Shown here in pieces: positions 55,235 to 63,710 of a DNA stretch of 64,000 bases (position 1 is its first letter; each line of letters starts with the position of its first letter). The position numbers and the translations under genes are program-made. This DNA is from Thalassobaculum fulvum. GTDB taxonomy: Bacteria; Pseudomonadota; Alphaproteobacteria; Thalassobaculales; Thalassobaculaceae. Location: assembly GCF_014652915.1 (NCBI RefSeq), contig NZ_BMZS01000008.1, positions 186,001 to 250,000 on the forward strand. Reading direction: 5' to 3'. The notes beneath the pieces were generated by a model. The model had not been told where the DNA came from. It ran no database searches and saw only the letters and a list, made by a program, of their open reading frames with translations.

Positions 55235-56512
55235 TTAAGGCTGCGACAGGATCGGGCCGGTCGCAAATCCGCCGGTCTCTGACCGGTCGGCGACCCCGGC
55301 GAGCGGACCGACGCGGGCCCCGTTCTCCCCCGGCAGCCAGACCGTGACCGTGGTGCCCCGGTTAACCCGGGTGTCGAACTGCAGGCGGCCGCCATGGGCC
55401 TCGACCAGCATCTTGGCGAGCGGCAGGCCGAGACCGGATCCGCCGACCGCCGGCAGCTCGCGCTCGTGCGCCCGGTAGAACGGCTCGAACACCCTGGCCG
55501 CCCGCGCCGCGTCGACGCCGTAGCCGTGATCGGCGACGCGGATCGCAACGCCGTCGCCGGCGGCTTCGCACCGGATCTGGACGTCGCCGCCACGCGGCGA
55601 GTACTTGACGGCGTTGGAGACCAGGTTGACCAGGACGGTCAGCAGGGCCCGCCCGTCGGCCCAGGCGACGAGCCCGGCGGGAACGTCCAGGCTCACCGAG
55701 ATTCCGGCCTCGTCGGCCGCCGCGCGGAGGCGGCCGGCCGCCTCCCGGCAGAGTTCCGCGAGATCCAGGCGGCCCGGCGTCGGCGCATCGGCGCCACGGC
55801 CGAACCGCTCCAGGTCCAGGATGTCGTTGATCTGGTCAAGCAATTGGATCGCCGCGGCGTGGATGTTGCCGCAGTACTCGCGCTGCCGGCCTTCGAGCGG
55901 CCCGCCGATCCCGGCCGTCAGCATCTCGCAGAACCCGATGATGGCGTTCAGCGGCGTACGCAGCTCATGGCTCATCCGCGCCAGGAAGTCGGCCTTGGTG
56001 CGATCCGCCTCGCGGGCCTCGTGAACCGCGACGACGAGGCGTTCGTTGGCCGCGGACAGCTCCCGGGTGCGGTCGCCGACGCGGTCCTCCAGCGCCTCGT
56101 TCAGGCGCCGGAGCTCGGCGTTCGCCGCCTGCATCTCGGCATGGCTCGGGGCGCTCAGCACGAATCCCAGGATCCGCCAGACCAGGGCCGCCGTGACGAC
56201 CGATACCACCGCGCACAGGATCTTGACCACGCCCGACAGCAGGTACCAGGGCACCCAGAGCGTCACGATGCCGAGCAGATGGGTGACCGCACACAGGATG
56301 ATGAAGGCGGCGAACCAGTAGAGCACCCCGTGCGGGTTGAGGTCCGGCCGGCGCCGCCCGACGATCGCCAGGGCCGCCGGGATTGCCAGGTACGCCAGCC
56401 CGATGGCGCCGTCGGCGGCCACGTGCAGCCAGATCAGGCCGGGATCCCAGAGCAGGCACACGCCGTGCGGCGTGAATCCCTCGGCGAAAAGCATCTGGTC
56501 GATCACCGCCAT
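55235..56512 (-). CDS. Sensor histidine kinase with an ethylene-receptor-type copper-binding membrane domain
   Basis: A 425-residue membrane kinase. Residues ~25-125 form three helices aligning without gaps, over the part compared, to the ethylene-binding domain of plant ETR1. Asp34, Tyr41, Cys74 and His78 fall at ETR1 Asp25, Tyr32, Cys65 and His69 with a constant offset of nine. Cys65/His69 hold the copper cofactor in ETR1. A short coiled coil (~128-175) leads to HisKA (phospho-acceptor His in ARMSHELRTPLNAIIGF) and HATPase_c (NLVSNAVKYSPRGG, GSGLGLPLAK). There is no GAF or receiver domain and no adjacent response regulator. ATG 56512 follows GGGAGA. Ligand (ethylene, other olefin, or copper) is inference. 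Confidence 0.9.
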   Translation of the reverse strand: MAVIDQMLFAEGFTPHGVCLLWDPGLIWLHVAADGAIGLAYLAIPAALAIVGRRRPDLNPHGVLYWFAAFIILCAVTHLLGIVTLWVPWYLLSGVVKILCAVVSVVTAALVWRILGFVLSAPSHAEMQAANAELRRLNEALEDRVGDRTRELSAANERLVVAVHEAREADRTKADFLARMSHELRTPLNAIIGFCEMLTAGIGGPLEGRQREYCGNIHAAAIQLLDQINDILDLERFGRGADAPTPGRLDLAELCREAAGRLRAAADEAGISVSLDVPAGLVAWADGRALLTVLVNLVSNAVKYSPRGGDVQIRCEAAGDGVAIRVADHGYGVDAARAARVFEPFYRAHERELPAVGGSGLGLPLAKMLVEAHGGRLQFDTRVNRGTTVTVWLPGENGARVGPLAGVADRSETGGFATGPILSQP

Positions 56513-56681
56513 GGGTATTCTCCCTTCGGCTGGCGCACGCTTTTCGTGTGCACATAGGCTAGCATGTATATCGATCCGGCGATCGATGCACGCGGCACGG
56601 CCGGTGTCTTGCGGAAATCGGCACGCCGCGGACCCGGGGCTGCGCTACCATCCCGCCCCCGGTCATTCGAAGGAGCCGACC

Positions 56682-57278
56682 ATGGCCCGCGTCCGCGACA
56701 TCCCCATCGACGAGGTACCGGCCGACGTCCGGCCGGTGTACCAGCGCTTCGCCACCGACTACGGGCCGTTCCTGAACCAGGTCAAGGTGTTCGCCCACCG
56801 GCCGCCGGCCCTCAAGCACCTCATGGGCATGCTCCTGGACTTCGCCGACGAGGCGGTGCTGCCGAAGCGGTATCTGGAGATCGCCCTGGTGGTGGCCTCC
56901 AAGCTGATGGAATGCACCTACTGCGTCGGCCACCATGCGCCGCGGCTGGTGGACCTCGGGGTCGCCCCGGAATCGGTCGACCGGATCCTCGACGAGACCG
57001 TCCCCGGCTTCGACGCCGTCGACCACCTGGTGCGGGACTACGCGGTCCAGGTGACGGAGAACCCGCAGCGCATCCGCGACGGGATGTTCGGCGAGCTGCG
57101 CCGGCACTTCAGCGAGGAACAGATCGTCGAGCTGACCCTGCGCACCGCGCTGTGCGGCTTCTTCAACCGATTCAACGACGCGCTGCAGATCGAGATGGAG
57201 GACGGCGTGATCGAGGACATGCTGTCGCGCGGCTTCACCGAGGCGAGCCTGCCGCACCACGCCGATGCTGCGGATTGA
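56682..57278 (+). CDS. Carboxymuconolactone decarboxylase (AhpD-like) family protein
   Basis: A 198-residue helical protein of the CMD family. The redox motif CTYCVGHHAPRLVDLG (Cys-X2-Cys with His) is of the AhpD/peroxidase type rather than true gamma-CMD. It starts at ATG 56682 after AAGGAG. It could protect against peroxides generated by the nearby oxygenases, or act in catabolism; the sequence does not decide. It stands alone on the + strand, divergent from the kinase. Confidence 0.88.
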   Translation: MARVRDIPIDEVPADVRPVYQRFATDYGPFLNQVKVFAHRPPALKHLMGMLLDFADEAVLPKRYLEIALVVASKLMECTYCVGHHAPRLVDLGVAPESVDRILDETVPGFDAVDHLVRDYAVQVTENPQRIRDGMFGELRRHFSEEQIVELTLRTALCGFFNRFNDALQIEMEDGVIEDMLSRGFTEASLPHHADAAD

Positions 57279-57351
57279 CACAGGTGGCCCGCGCCGTCGC
57301 CGGCGCGATATGCTTTGCCGAGCAGGGTCTTGAGCGCGATGTGACATCGAC

Positions 57352-58614
57352 ATGCCCGACTGGCTACGCTGGCATCTTCCCGGGGGGCAAATCGTCCGGA
57401 TCGCCGTCGCCGTCTTCCTGATCGGCGTCGCCGGCTGGTTGCTGTATCCGCAGTTGGAGTCCGACATCAGGTCGGACGGGACCGTGAACGCCCGGATCGT
57501 GCCGATCACCAGCCCGATCGCCGGTCACGTGCTGGTGGACCTGCCGGGCAACGGGGAGGCGGTGCTGGACCACCAGCTGCTCACCCAGATCGGGGGCAGC
57601 CCCGAGGCCGGCCCGCTGCTGGCCCAGCTCGACACCGACCGGGCCGCGTCGCAGGCGACGCTGGTCGCCCAGCAGCAGCAGCTGGACGTGCTGCAGTCGC
57701 TTCAGGATCGCCTCGAGCGGGAGGTCGCGGCCTATCAGGAACGCGCCATCGAGCGGATCCGGCACGAGCTTTCGGAGGCGACCGCCCGCGTGAAGCTCTG
57801 GCAGGCGTCCCGCGAGGAACGCGTCGCCAACACCAATCGGGTCCGCGAGCTGGTCAGCAAGGGATACGCGCCGCTGGCCAGGCTCGAGGCGGCGGTCTCG
57901 CAGGAACAGCAGGCGGCCCAGGAGATCGAGCGCGCCCGCGCCGACGCCGCCCGCCTGGAAGCCGAGGCGGCCGCGGCCCGACAGGGCGTCTTCCTCGGCG
58001 AGAGCCGCAACGACGTTCCCTACTCGCGGCAGCGGCTCGACGAGGTCCTGATCATCGTCGCCCGGCTCACCCAGGAAGTGGCGGTCGCGCAGGCCCGGCT
58101 CGCCGCGCTCGACCGGCAGTACGAGCTCGAGAAGCAGCGGGCGCAGAAGCGCACGGATGCCGACGTCTTCATCCCCCTGAACGGCTTCGTCTGGCGGCGG
58201 CTGGTGAAGGCCGGCGACGTCGTCGAGCGCGGCACCAGGCTGGCCGAGATCCTGGACTGCTCGGTGCTGACCATCCAGATCGCGGTGCCCGAGAAGATGG
58301 CCGGGCGGATCCGTCCGGAAACCGCGGTCGAGGTGCGGCTGCAGGGCACGCGTGAGCGGATTCCGGCCACGGTCCGCGAGATCCGCGGGATGCTGGCCGT
58401 CGTCCCCGAGGAGAACATGGCGGCCCGGCCGCCGTCGCTCGACCGGGACGAGGTCCTCGTGACGGTCGAGCTCGGGGCGTCCAGCCTGGGGGTGCGGCCC
58501 GGTGCGGCATGCGGGGTCGGACGGCGGGCCCAGGTCATCTTCCCCGACGGGCTGCAGGCCTGGTTGGGCGGGCTGCTCGGCCGTGAGGCCAAGTCCGCCG
58601 AGCCGGTGAAGTGA
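57352..58614 (+). CDS. HlyD-family membrane-fusion protein of a glucan synthase operon (BgsB-like)
   Basis: A 420-residue inner-membrane periplasmic adaptor. One N-terminal helix (VRIAVAVFLIGVAGWLLYPQ), a biotinyl-lipoyl-like half at ~45-60 (VPITSPIAGHVLV), a long helical hairpin (~90-260), and a second lipoyl half (FIPLNGFVWRRLVKAGDVVERG). It overlaps the glycosyltransferase gene by four bases (GTGA). A membrane-fusion protein next to a BcsA-like synthase without BcsB/BcsC is the arrangement of bgsBA in Sinorhizobium meliloti, which makes mixed-linkage beta-glucan. Transport of the chain is its likely job. Confidence 0.85.
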   Translation: MPDWLRWHLPGGQIVRIAVAVFLIGVAGWLLYPQLESDIRSDGTVNARIVPITSPIAGHVLVDLPGNGEAVLDHQLLTQIGGSPEAGPLLAQLDTDRAASQATLVAQQQQLDVLQSLQDRLEREVAAYQERAIERIRHELSEATARVKLWQASREERVANTNRVRELVSKGYAPLARLEAAVSQEQQAAQEIERARADAARLEAEAAAARQGVFLGESRNDVPYSRQRLDEVLIIVARLTQEVAVAQARLAALDRQYELEKQRAQKRTDADVFIPLNGFVWRRLVKAGDVVERGTRLAEILDCSVLTIQIAVPEKMAGRIRPETAVEVRLQGTRERIPATVREIRGMLAVVPEENMAARPPSLDRDEVLVTVELGASSLGVRPGAACGVGRRAQVIFPDGLQAWLGGLLGREAKSAEPVK

Positions 58615-60584
58615 CCCTGCTGGAGAGCTTCGCGCCGGCGGTGCTGACTGCCGGCCTGTGGCTCCTCCTCGGGCCGATGCTGCCGCGGACCCGTCCCTGG
58701 GCGCGGGCGGTGGTGCTGGTCGCCTTCCTCGTCGTCGTCGCCCGCTACCTGCCGTGGCGGCTGACCGAGACCGTGCTGCCGGTGTCGCCGCTGACCGGCG
58801 GCGGGTTCTGGATCTGGCTGCTGTTCGCGATCGAGTGCATCTTCGTGCTCGACATGATCAAGCTGCTGGTCGTCCAGCTTCGCGTGGTCGACCGGTCGGC
58901 CGAGGCCGACGCCTACCAGGCGGCCCTGCAAGCGCGCCCGCGCGAGACCTGGCCGTCGGTCGACGTGTACATCCCGACCTACAACGAGCCGCTGGACGTG
59001 CTGGAACGGGCGATCGTCGGGTCGCTCGGCATGGACTACCCCAACTTCAAGGTCTGGGTGCTCGACGACGGGCGCCGCGACTGGCTCGAGGAATTCTGCC
59101 GGTCGAAGGGTGCCGGCTACCTGCGGCGCGGCGACAACGCGCACGCCAAGGCCGGCAACATCAACGCCGCCCTCGCCCGCACCGACGGCGACCTGATCAC
59201 AGTGTTCGACGCCGACTTCGTGCCGCGCGAGGACTTCCTGCGCCGAACGGTCGGATTCTTCGACGACCCGAAGATCGGCATCCTCCAGACCCCGCAGCAC
59301 TTCTTCAACCGCGACCCGGTCCAGCGGAACCTGTGGCTGTTCGACATCTGGCCGGACGAGCAGCGGCAGTTCTTCGACAAGCTCGCCCCCGCGCTCGACG
59401 CCTGGGACGCCATGTTCTGCTGCGGTTCCTGCGCGGTGATGCGCCGCCGCGCCCTCGACGCCATCGGCGGCATGCCGACCGCCTCGATCACCGAGGACAT
59501 CCTGACCACGCTGTCGATGCACCGGCACGGCTACATCACCCGGTACCTGAGCGAACGGCTGTCGATCGGCCTGGCCGCGGAGAGCCTGGAGGCGTTCTTC
59601 GTGCAGCGCTCGCGCTGGTGCCAGGGCGGTATCCAGACCCTCTATCTGAGGGACGGACCGCTCGGTCCGGGACTGGAGCCGTCGAAGCGGATCCTGCTGT
59701 TCCCGATCTACTGGGTGTTCCACCTGCCGGCCCGGCTGATCGTGCTGATGGTGCCGATCCTGTACTTCTGGCTCGACCTCGACCCGCTGTACGGCGCCCG
59801 CTCGGGCGAGCTGTTCTACTGGCAGCTTCCGGTACTGGTGTTCAACTGGGCGGCGACCCTGTGGGCGTTCGGGCGGTCGGCGATCCCGCTGCTGCAGGAA
59901 GCCCCCGGAACGCTGATCTCCCTGAAGCTGCTGCCGACCGTGGCCTCGTCGCTGGTCCGGCCGTTCGGCCGGCCGTTCCGGGTGACGCCGAAAGGATCGG
60001 GCGCCGCCCGCGGCAACATCGACTGGTCCGGCTTCATTCCGGTGATGGGGCTGTTCGCCCTGACCGTCGGCGGCATGCTCCTGAACCTGTCGCCCTGGAG
60101 CCGCATCGTCTCGGACGAAAGCCTGTTCACGATCGCCACCCTCTGGGCCGGGGTCAACGCCGTGATCCTGGCGCTGGCGGCGCTGATCTGCGTCGAGAAC
60201 GTGGTCGAGCGCCAGCAGGAGCGCTTCCCGGTCGACATCGGGGGCCGCCTGATCGGCACCGAGACCGAGACGCCGATCCGGATCGTCGACCTGTCGCTCG
60301 GCGGGGCCACGATCACCAGGCCGACCGGGGTGCCGTTGCACCGGGGCAGTCACGCCTGCCTCGCCGTGCCCGCGATCGGGACGATTCACGCCAAGGTGCT
60401 GCGTGTCGGCCGCGAGGAGGTCGGGCTGGCGTTCGCGGCGGACACCGGCGATGCGGAGCGCGACGCCCTGATCCGCGTCCTCTACACCGGCGGCATCGAC
60501 AACGCCGCCCGCGTGGTCCCGATCCGGGAGGTCCTGGCGGCCGTCGCCAACCGCCTGTTCGGTTCGGGACCGTCCCAGCAATAG
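58611..60584 (+). CDS. PilZ-containing family 2 glycosyltransferase, BcsA/BgsA-like beta-glucan synthase
   Basis: A 657-residue processive synthase. N-terminal helices (~10-90), GT2 domain with DDG (152-154), DAD (200-202), TED (294-296) and QRSRW (332-336), further helices, then a C-terminal PilZ domain with RQQER (534-538) and DLSLGG (560-565), the two c-di-GMP-binding signatures. All catalytic aspartates of cellulose synthase are present, so it should make a beta-linked glucan when c-di-GMP is high. No bcsB, bcsC or bcsZ is nearby; the partner is the HlyD-type protein. Product could be cellulose, mixed-linkage glucan or curdlan-like. Start GTG 58611. Confidence 0.9.
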   Translation: MTLLESFAPAVLTAGLWLLLGPMLPRTRPWARAVVLVAFLVVVARYLPWRLTETVLPVSPLTGGGFWIWLLFAIECIFVLDMIKLLVVQLRVVDRSAEADAYQAALQARPRETWPSVDVYIPTYNEPLDVLERAIVGSLGMDYPNFKVWVLDDGRRDWLEEFCRSKGAGYLRRGDNAHAKAGNINAALARTDGDLITVFDADFVPREDFLRRTVGFFDDPKIGILQTPQHFFNRDPVQRNLWLFDIWPDEQRQFFDKLAPALDAWDAMFCCGSCAVMRRRALDAIGGMPTASITEDILTTLSMHRHGYITRYLSERLSIGLAAESLEAFFVQRSRWCQGGIQTLYLRDGPLGPGLEPSKRILLFPIYWVFHLPARLIVLMVPILYFWLDLDPLYGARSGELFYWQLPVLVFNWAATLWAFGRSAIPLLQEAPGTLISLKLLPTVASSLVRPFGRPFRVTPKGSGAARGNIDWSGFIPVMGLFALTVGGMLLNLSPWSRIVSDESLFTIATLWAGVNAVILALAALICVENVVERQQERFPVDIGGRLIGTETETPIRIVDLSLGGATITRPTGVPLHRGSHACLAVPAIGTIHAKVLRVGREEVGLAFAADTGDAERDALIRVLYTGGIDNAARVVPIREVLAAVANRLFGSGPSQQ

Positions 60585-60624
60585 GACGCGCCCTGCGCCG
60601 GGAAATCCGAAGCGGGTCAGCCGG

Positions 60625-60645
60625 TTCCTGCCGCACGAGCAGGAA
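60625..60645. terminator. Possible stem-loop after the glucan synthase
   Basis: TTCCTGC (60625-60631) and GCAGGAA (60639-60645) form a 7-bp stem with a 7-base loop, 40 bases after the synthase stop. No T-run follows on the + strand. It is the only structure I see in the 190-base gap before glcB. Confidence 0.3.
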
Positions 60646-60774
60646 AACCCGATCCACGTTTCCCATCTGGAACGAATTCAATCGCCGATTCGTGCACGGA
60701 TCTGCTTGATGCGACCCCGCCGTTCTGTTTCATAGCGGCACGCCGGAACCGGCAGAACCTGAGGAGCGATCAGC

Positions 60775-62952
60775 ATGGTGGAACGGGTTGAGGTTGGTGG
60801 TCTGAAGATCGCGAAGCCGCTTTACGACTTCGCCAAAGCCGAGGCCCTGCCCGGCACTGGGGTATCGCCGGAGGCCTTCTGGGCCGCCGCCGACGCCATC
60901 GTCCATGACCTTGCCCCGAAGAACGCCGCCCTGCTCGCCGAGCGCGACGCCCTGCAGGCGAAGATCGACGCCTGGCACCAGGCGCGCAAGGGCGCGCTCC
61001 TCGACCTGGACGCCTACAAGGCGTTCCTGAAGGAGATCGGCTACCTGGTCGAGGAAGGGCCGGCCTTCCAGGTCACCACCGAGAACGTCGACGTCGAGAT
61101 CGCCAATCTCGCCGGGCCGCAGCTGGTGGTGCCGGTGATGAACGCGCGCTACGCGCTGAACGCCGCGAATTCCCGCTGGGGCAGCCTGTACGACGCGCTG
61201 TACGGCACCGACGCGATCTCCGAGGACGGCTGCGCCGAGCGCAGCGGCGGCTACAACCCGACCCGCGGCGCCAAGGTCATCGCCTGGGCCCGCGACTTCC
61301 TGGACAAGGCCGCCCCGCTGGCGACCGGCAGCCACGCCGACAGCACCGGCTATGCGGTCAAGGACGGCAAGCTCGCGGTCGCCCTGAAGGACGGCACCGT
61401 CACCGGCCTGGCGAACCCGGAGCGCTTCGTCGGCTACAACGGCCCGGCGGATGCGCCGACCGCCGTGCTGCTGAAGAACCACGGCCTGCACGCCGAGATC
61501 GTCGTCGATCGCAGCCACCCGATCGGCAAGACCGACCCGGCCGGAGTCGCCGACCTGGTCCTGGAGTCGGCCCTCACCACCATCATGGACTGCGAGGACT
61601 CGGTCGCCGCGGTCGACGCCGACGACAAGGTGCTGGTCTACCGGAACTGGCTCGGCCTGATGAAGGGCGACCTGACCGAGACCTTCCAGAAGGGCGGCCG
61701 GACCGTCGAGCGCAAGCTGAACCCGGACCGCACCTACACCGCGCCGGACGGCTCGACCCTCAGCCTGCACGGCCGCTCGCTGATGCTGGTCCGCAACGTC
61801 GGTCACCTGATGACCATCGACGCGGTGCTGGACAGGGACGGCAACGAGGTGCCCGAGGGCATCCTCGACGCGCTGTTCACCTCGGTGATCGCCAAGCACG
61901 ACCTGCTCGGCAACGGCACGCTGCGCAACTCGCGCGCCGGCTCGGTCTACATCGTGAAGCCGAAGATGCACGGGCCCAAGGAGGTCGCGTTCGCCGACGA
62001 GCTGTTCGCCCGGGTCGAGGACGCCATCGGGGTCGCCCGCAACACCCTGAAGATGGGCATCATGGACGAGGAGCGGCGGACCACCGTCAACCTCAAGGAG
62101 TGCATTCGCGCGGCCAAGGCCCGGGTGGTGTTCATCAACACCGGCTTCCTGGACCGCACCGGCGACGAGATGCACACCTCGATGGAGGCCGGCCCGATGA
62201 TCCGCAAGGCCGACATGAAGGCGTCGGCCTGGATCCACGCCTACGAGGCCTGGAACGTCGACATCGGCCTGGAGTGCGGGCTGACCGGCAAGGCGCAGAT
62301 CGGCAAGGGCATGTGGGCCATGCCGGACCTGATGGCCGCCATGCTGGAGCAGAAGATCGGCCACCCGAAGGCCGGCGCCAACACCGCCTGGGTGCCGTCG
62401 CCGACCGCCGCCACCCTGCACGCCACCCACTACCACGAGGTCGACGTGGCGGCCCGCCAGCAGGAGCTGCGCAGCCGCGGCCGCGCCAGGCTGGACGACA
62501 TCCTGACGATCCCGGTGGCCGAGCGCCCGAACTGGAGCCCGGCCGACATCCAGGCCGAGCTCGACAACAACGCCCAGGGCATCCTCGGCTACGTGGTGCG
62601 CTGGGTCGACCAGGGCGTCGGCTGCTCGAAGGTGCCGGACATCAACGACGTCGGCCTGATGGAGGACCGCGCCACCCTGCGGATCTCCAGCCAGCACATC
62701 GCCAACTGGCTGCACCACGGCGTGTGCAGCGAGGCCCAGGTGATGGAGACCATGAAGCGGATGGCCGCGGTGGTCGACAAGCAGAACGCCGGCGACCCGG
62801 CCTACCGGCCGATGGCTGCGGACTTCGACGGCAGCGTGGCCTTCCAGGCGGCCTGCGACCTGGTGTTCAAGGGTCGCGAGCAGCCGAGCGGCTACACCGA
62901 GCCGGTGCTGCACCGCCGCCGCATCGAGGCCAAGGCGAAGTTCGGCGGCTGA
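60775..62952 (+). CDS. glcB: Malate synthase G
   Basis: Condenses glyoxylate with acetyl-CoA to malate. The 725-residue length is typical of isoform G. Visible: TMIMDCEDS-type segment ([18 protein letters not shown]), [29 protein letters not shown] and the catalytic-loop [18 protein letters not shown] 60775 is eight bases after GAGGAG. It stands alone; its acetyl-CoA could come from the catabolic modules to the left and its glyoxylate from glycolate or isocitrate. Confidence 0.97.
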   Translation: MVERVEVGGLKIAKPLYDFAKAEALPGTGVSPEAFWAAADAIVHDLAPKNAALLAERDALQAKIDAWHQARKGALLDLDAYKAFLKEIGYLVEEGPAFQVTTENVDVEIANLAGPQLVVPVMNARYALNAANSRWGSLYDALYGTDAISEDGCAERSGGYNPTRGAKVIAWARDFLDKAAPLATGSHADSTGYAVKDGKLAVALKDGTVTGLANPERFVGYNGPADAPTAVLLKNHGLHAEIVVDRSHPIGKTDPAGVADLVLESALTTIMDCEDSVAAVDADDKVLVYRNWLGLMKGDLTETFQKGGRTVERKLNPDRTYTAPDGSTLSLHGRSLMLVRNVGHLMTIDAVLDRDGNEVPEGILDALFTSVIAKHDLLGNGTLRNSRAGSVYIVKPKMHGPKEVAFADELFARVEDAIGVARNTLKMGIMDEERRTTVNLKECIRAAKARVVFINTGFLDRTGDEMHTSMEAGPMIRKADMKASAWIHAYEAWNVDIGLECGLTGKAQIGKGMWAMPDLMAAMLEQKIGHPKAGANTAWVPSPTAATLHATHYHEVDVAARQQELRSRGRARLDDILTIPVAERPNWSPADIQAELDNNAQGILGYVVRWVDQGVGCSKVPDINDVGLMEDRATLRISSQHIANWLHHGVCSEAQVMETMKRMAAVVDKQNAGDPAYRPMAADFDGSVAFQAACDLVFKGREQPSGYTEPVLHRRRIEAKAKFGG

Positions 62953-62993
62953 TCGCCGACCGGCGAGAGGGAGCCGCGCCCACGGCCCTGTCG

Positions 62994-63280
62994 GTGGTCG
63001 GCGCCGGCTACGGCCGCACCGGCACGGCCTCCCTCAAGCTGGCCCTCGAGCAGCTCGGCTTCGGCCCGTGCCACCACATGTCGGAGGTGCGGGGAAGCCG
63101 GGCCAACTCGAGCACCGGGAGGCGGCCGCCGTCGGCGAGGCTGTCGACCGGTACGTCGCAGCGGTGAAGGCGGCGTTCCGCCGCATCAACTCGACCGACG
63201 GCTTCCGGGACAGGAACCGCGGCGCCCGCGGACCGTCCCCGCTCCTCCGGCATCCGATACGGCAATTACGGCCGAACTGA
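62994..63280 (+). pseudogene. Remnant of a sulfotransferase-family gene
   Basis: The first ~35 codons (from GTG 62994) give VVGAGYGRTGTASLKLALEQ and LGFGPCHHM, the P-loop start of a bacterial sulfotransferase-family protein. The frame then breaks near 63090. A second frame from about 63095 reads to a stop at 63280 and contains AAFRRINSTDGFRDR, which resembles the C-terminal end of the same family. The central ~150-200 residues are missing, so the gene is an internal-deletion relic. It begins 42 bases after glcB. Confidence 0.6.
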
Positions 63281-63402
63281 CATTCTTGCGCTGACGGCAC
63301 GAGAATCTCGACGAATTCCTGCCGCGTTTTCCGTTCATTAAGAATTCCGGCGCACCATTTGCATGGGCGAGGGCGGACTCGACGAGGTTCGAGGAATTGA
63401 AG

Positions 63403-63540
63403 ATGGCACGGATCAACGAAGTACTTGGCCAAGAGTCCCTGAGCGCCCTGCTGCGACGCCTGAGCCACCAGTTCCGGTCGCTGCTGCGTCACGCCGGCTA
63501 CCGGCCCGAGCGCCACTACATGCGAGGCCGCCACCACTAA
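63403..63540 (+). CDS. Possible small Arg/His-rich protein (45 aa)
   Basis: ATG 63403 opens a 45-codon frame ending in TAA 63540, with GAGG nine bases upstream. The product has an amphipathic start (LGQESLSALLRRLSHQFR) and an Arg/His-rich end (RPERHYMRGRHH). It lies in an otherwise gene-free stretch. The preceding 63281-63402 is A+T-rich with an 11-base palindrome CGAGAATCTCG (63300-63310). No family was recognised; coding status rests on the ribosome-binding site and codon use. Confidence 0.4.
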   Translation: MARINEVLGQESLSALLRRLSHQFRSLLRHAGYRPERHYMRGRHH

Positions 63541-63565
63541 CCGCCGGCCGCCCGACGCCCCGTGG

Positions 63566-63602
63566 ATCCCGGAGCCACCCGCTCACGCGGGTCCTCCGGG
63601 AT
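63566..63602. repeat. Palindromic hairpin, REP-like
   Basis: ATCCCGGAG (63566-63574) pairs with CTCCGGGAT (63594-63602), with a second inner stem CCCGC (63578-63582) / GCGGG (63587-63591). The whole unit can fold into an extended hairpin after the small ORF. It resembles the CCGGGAT-type repeats elsewhere in the window. Confidence 0.65.
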
Positions 63603-63646
63603 GACGGCGGAAGGGTGGTGCCCGCATAGGCAGTTGCCCCGCCATT

Positions 63647-63692
63647 CGTCATTCCGGAGGGGGCGCGGCAGCGCCCGGCTCCGGAACCCACC
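63647..63692. repeat. REP-like palindrome, family B
   Basis: CGTCATTCCGGA at the left and CCGGAACCCACC at the right match the arms of the large element at 24425-24564, with a GC-rich hairpin core (GGGCGC / GCGCCC) between them. It lies just downstream of the TRAP permease stop. Confidence 0.7.
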
Positions 63693-63710
63693 AGTAGAAC
63701 CGACGCCCGA

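Noticed and set aside
58611-60584. Naming the glycosyltransferase bcsA outright
   Set aside because: The catalytic motifs fit, but bcsB/C/Z are absent and the partner is an HlyD-type protein, so a generic or BgsA-like call is safer.
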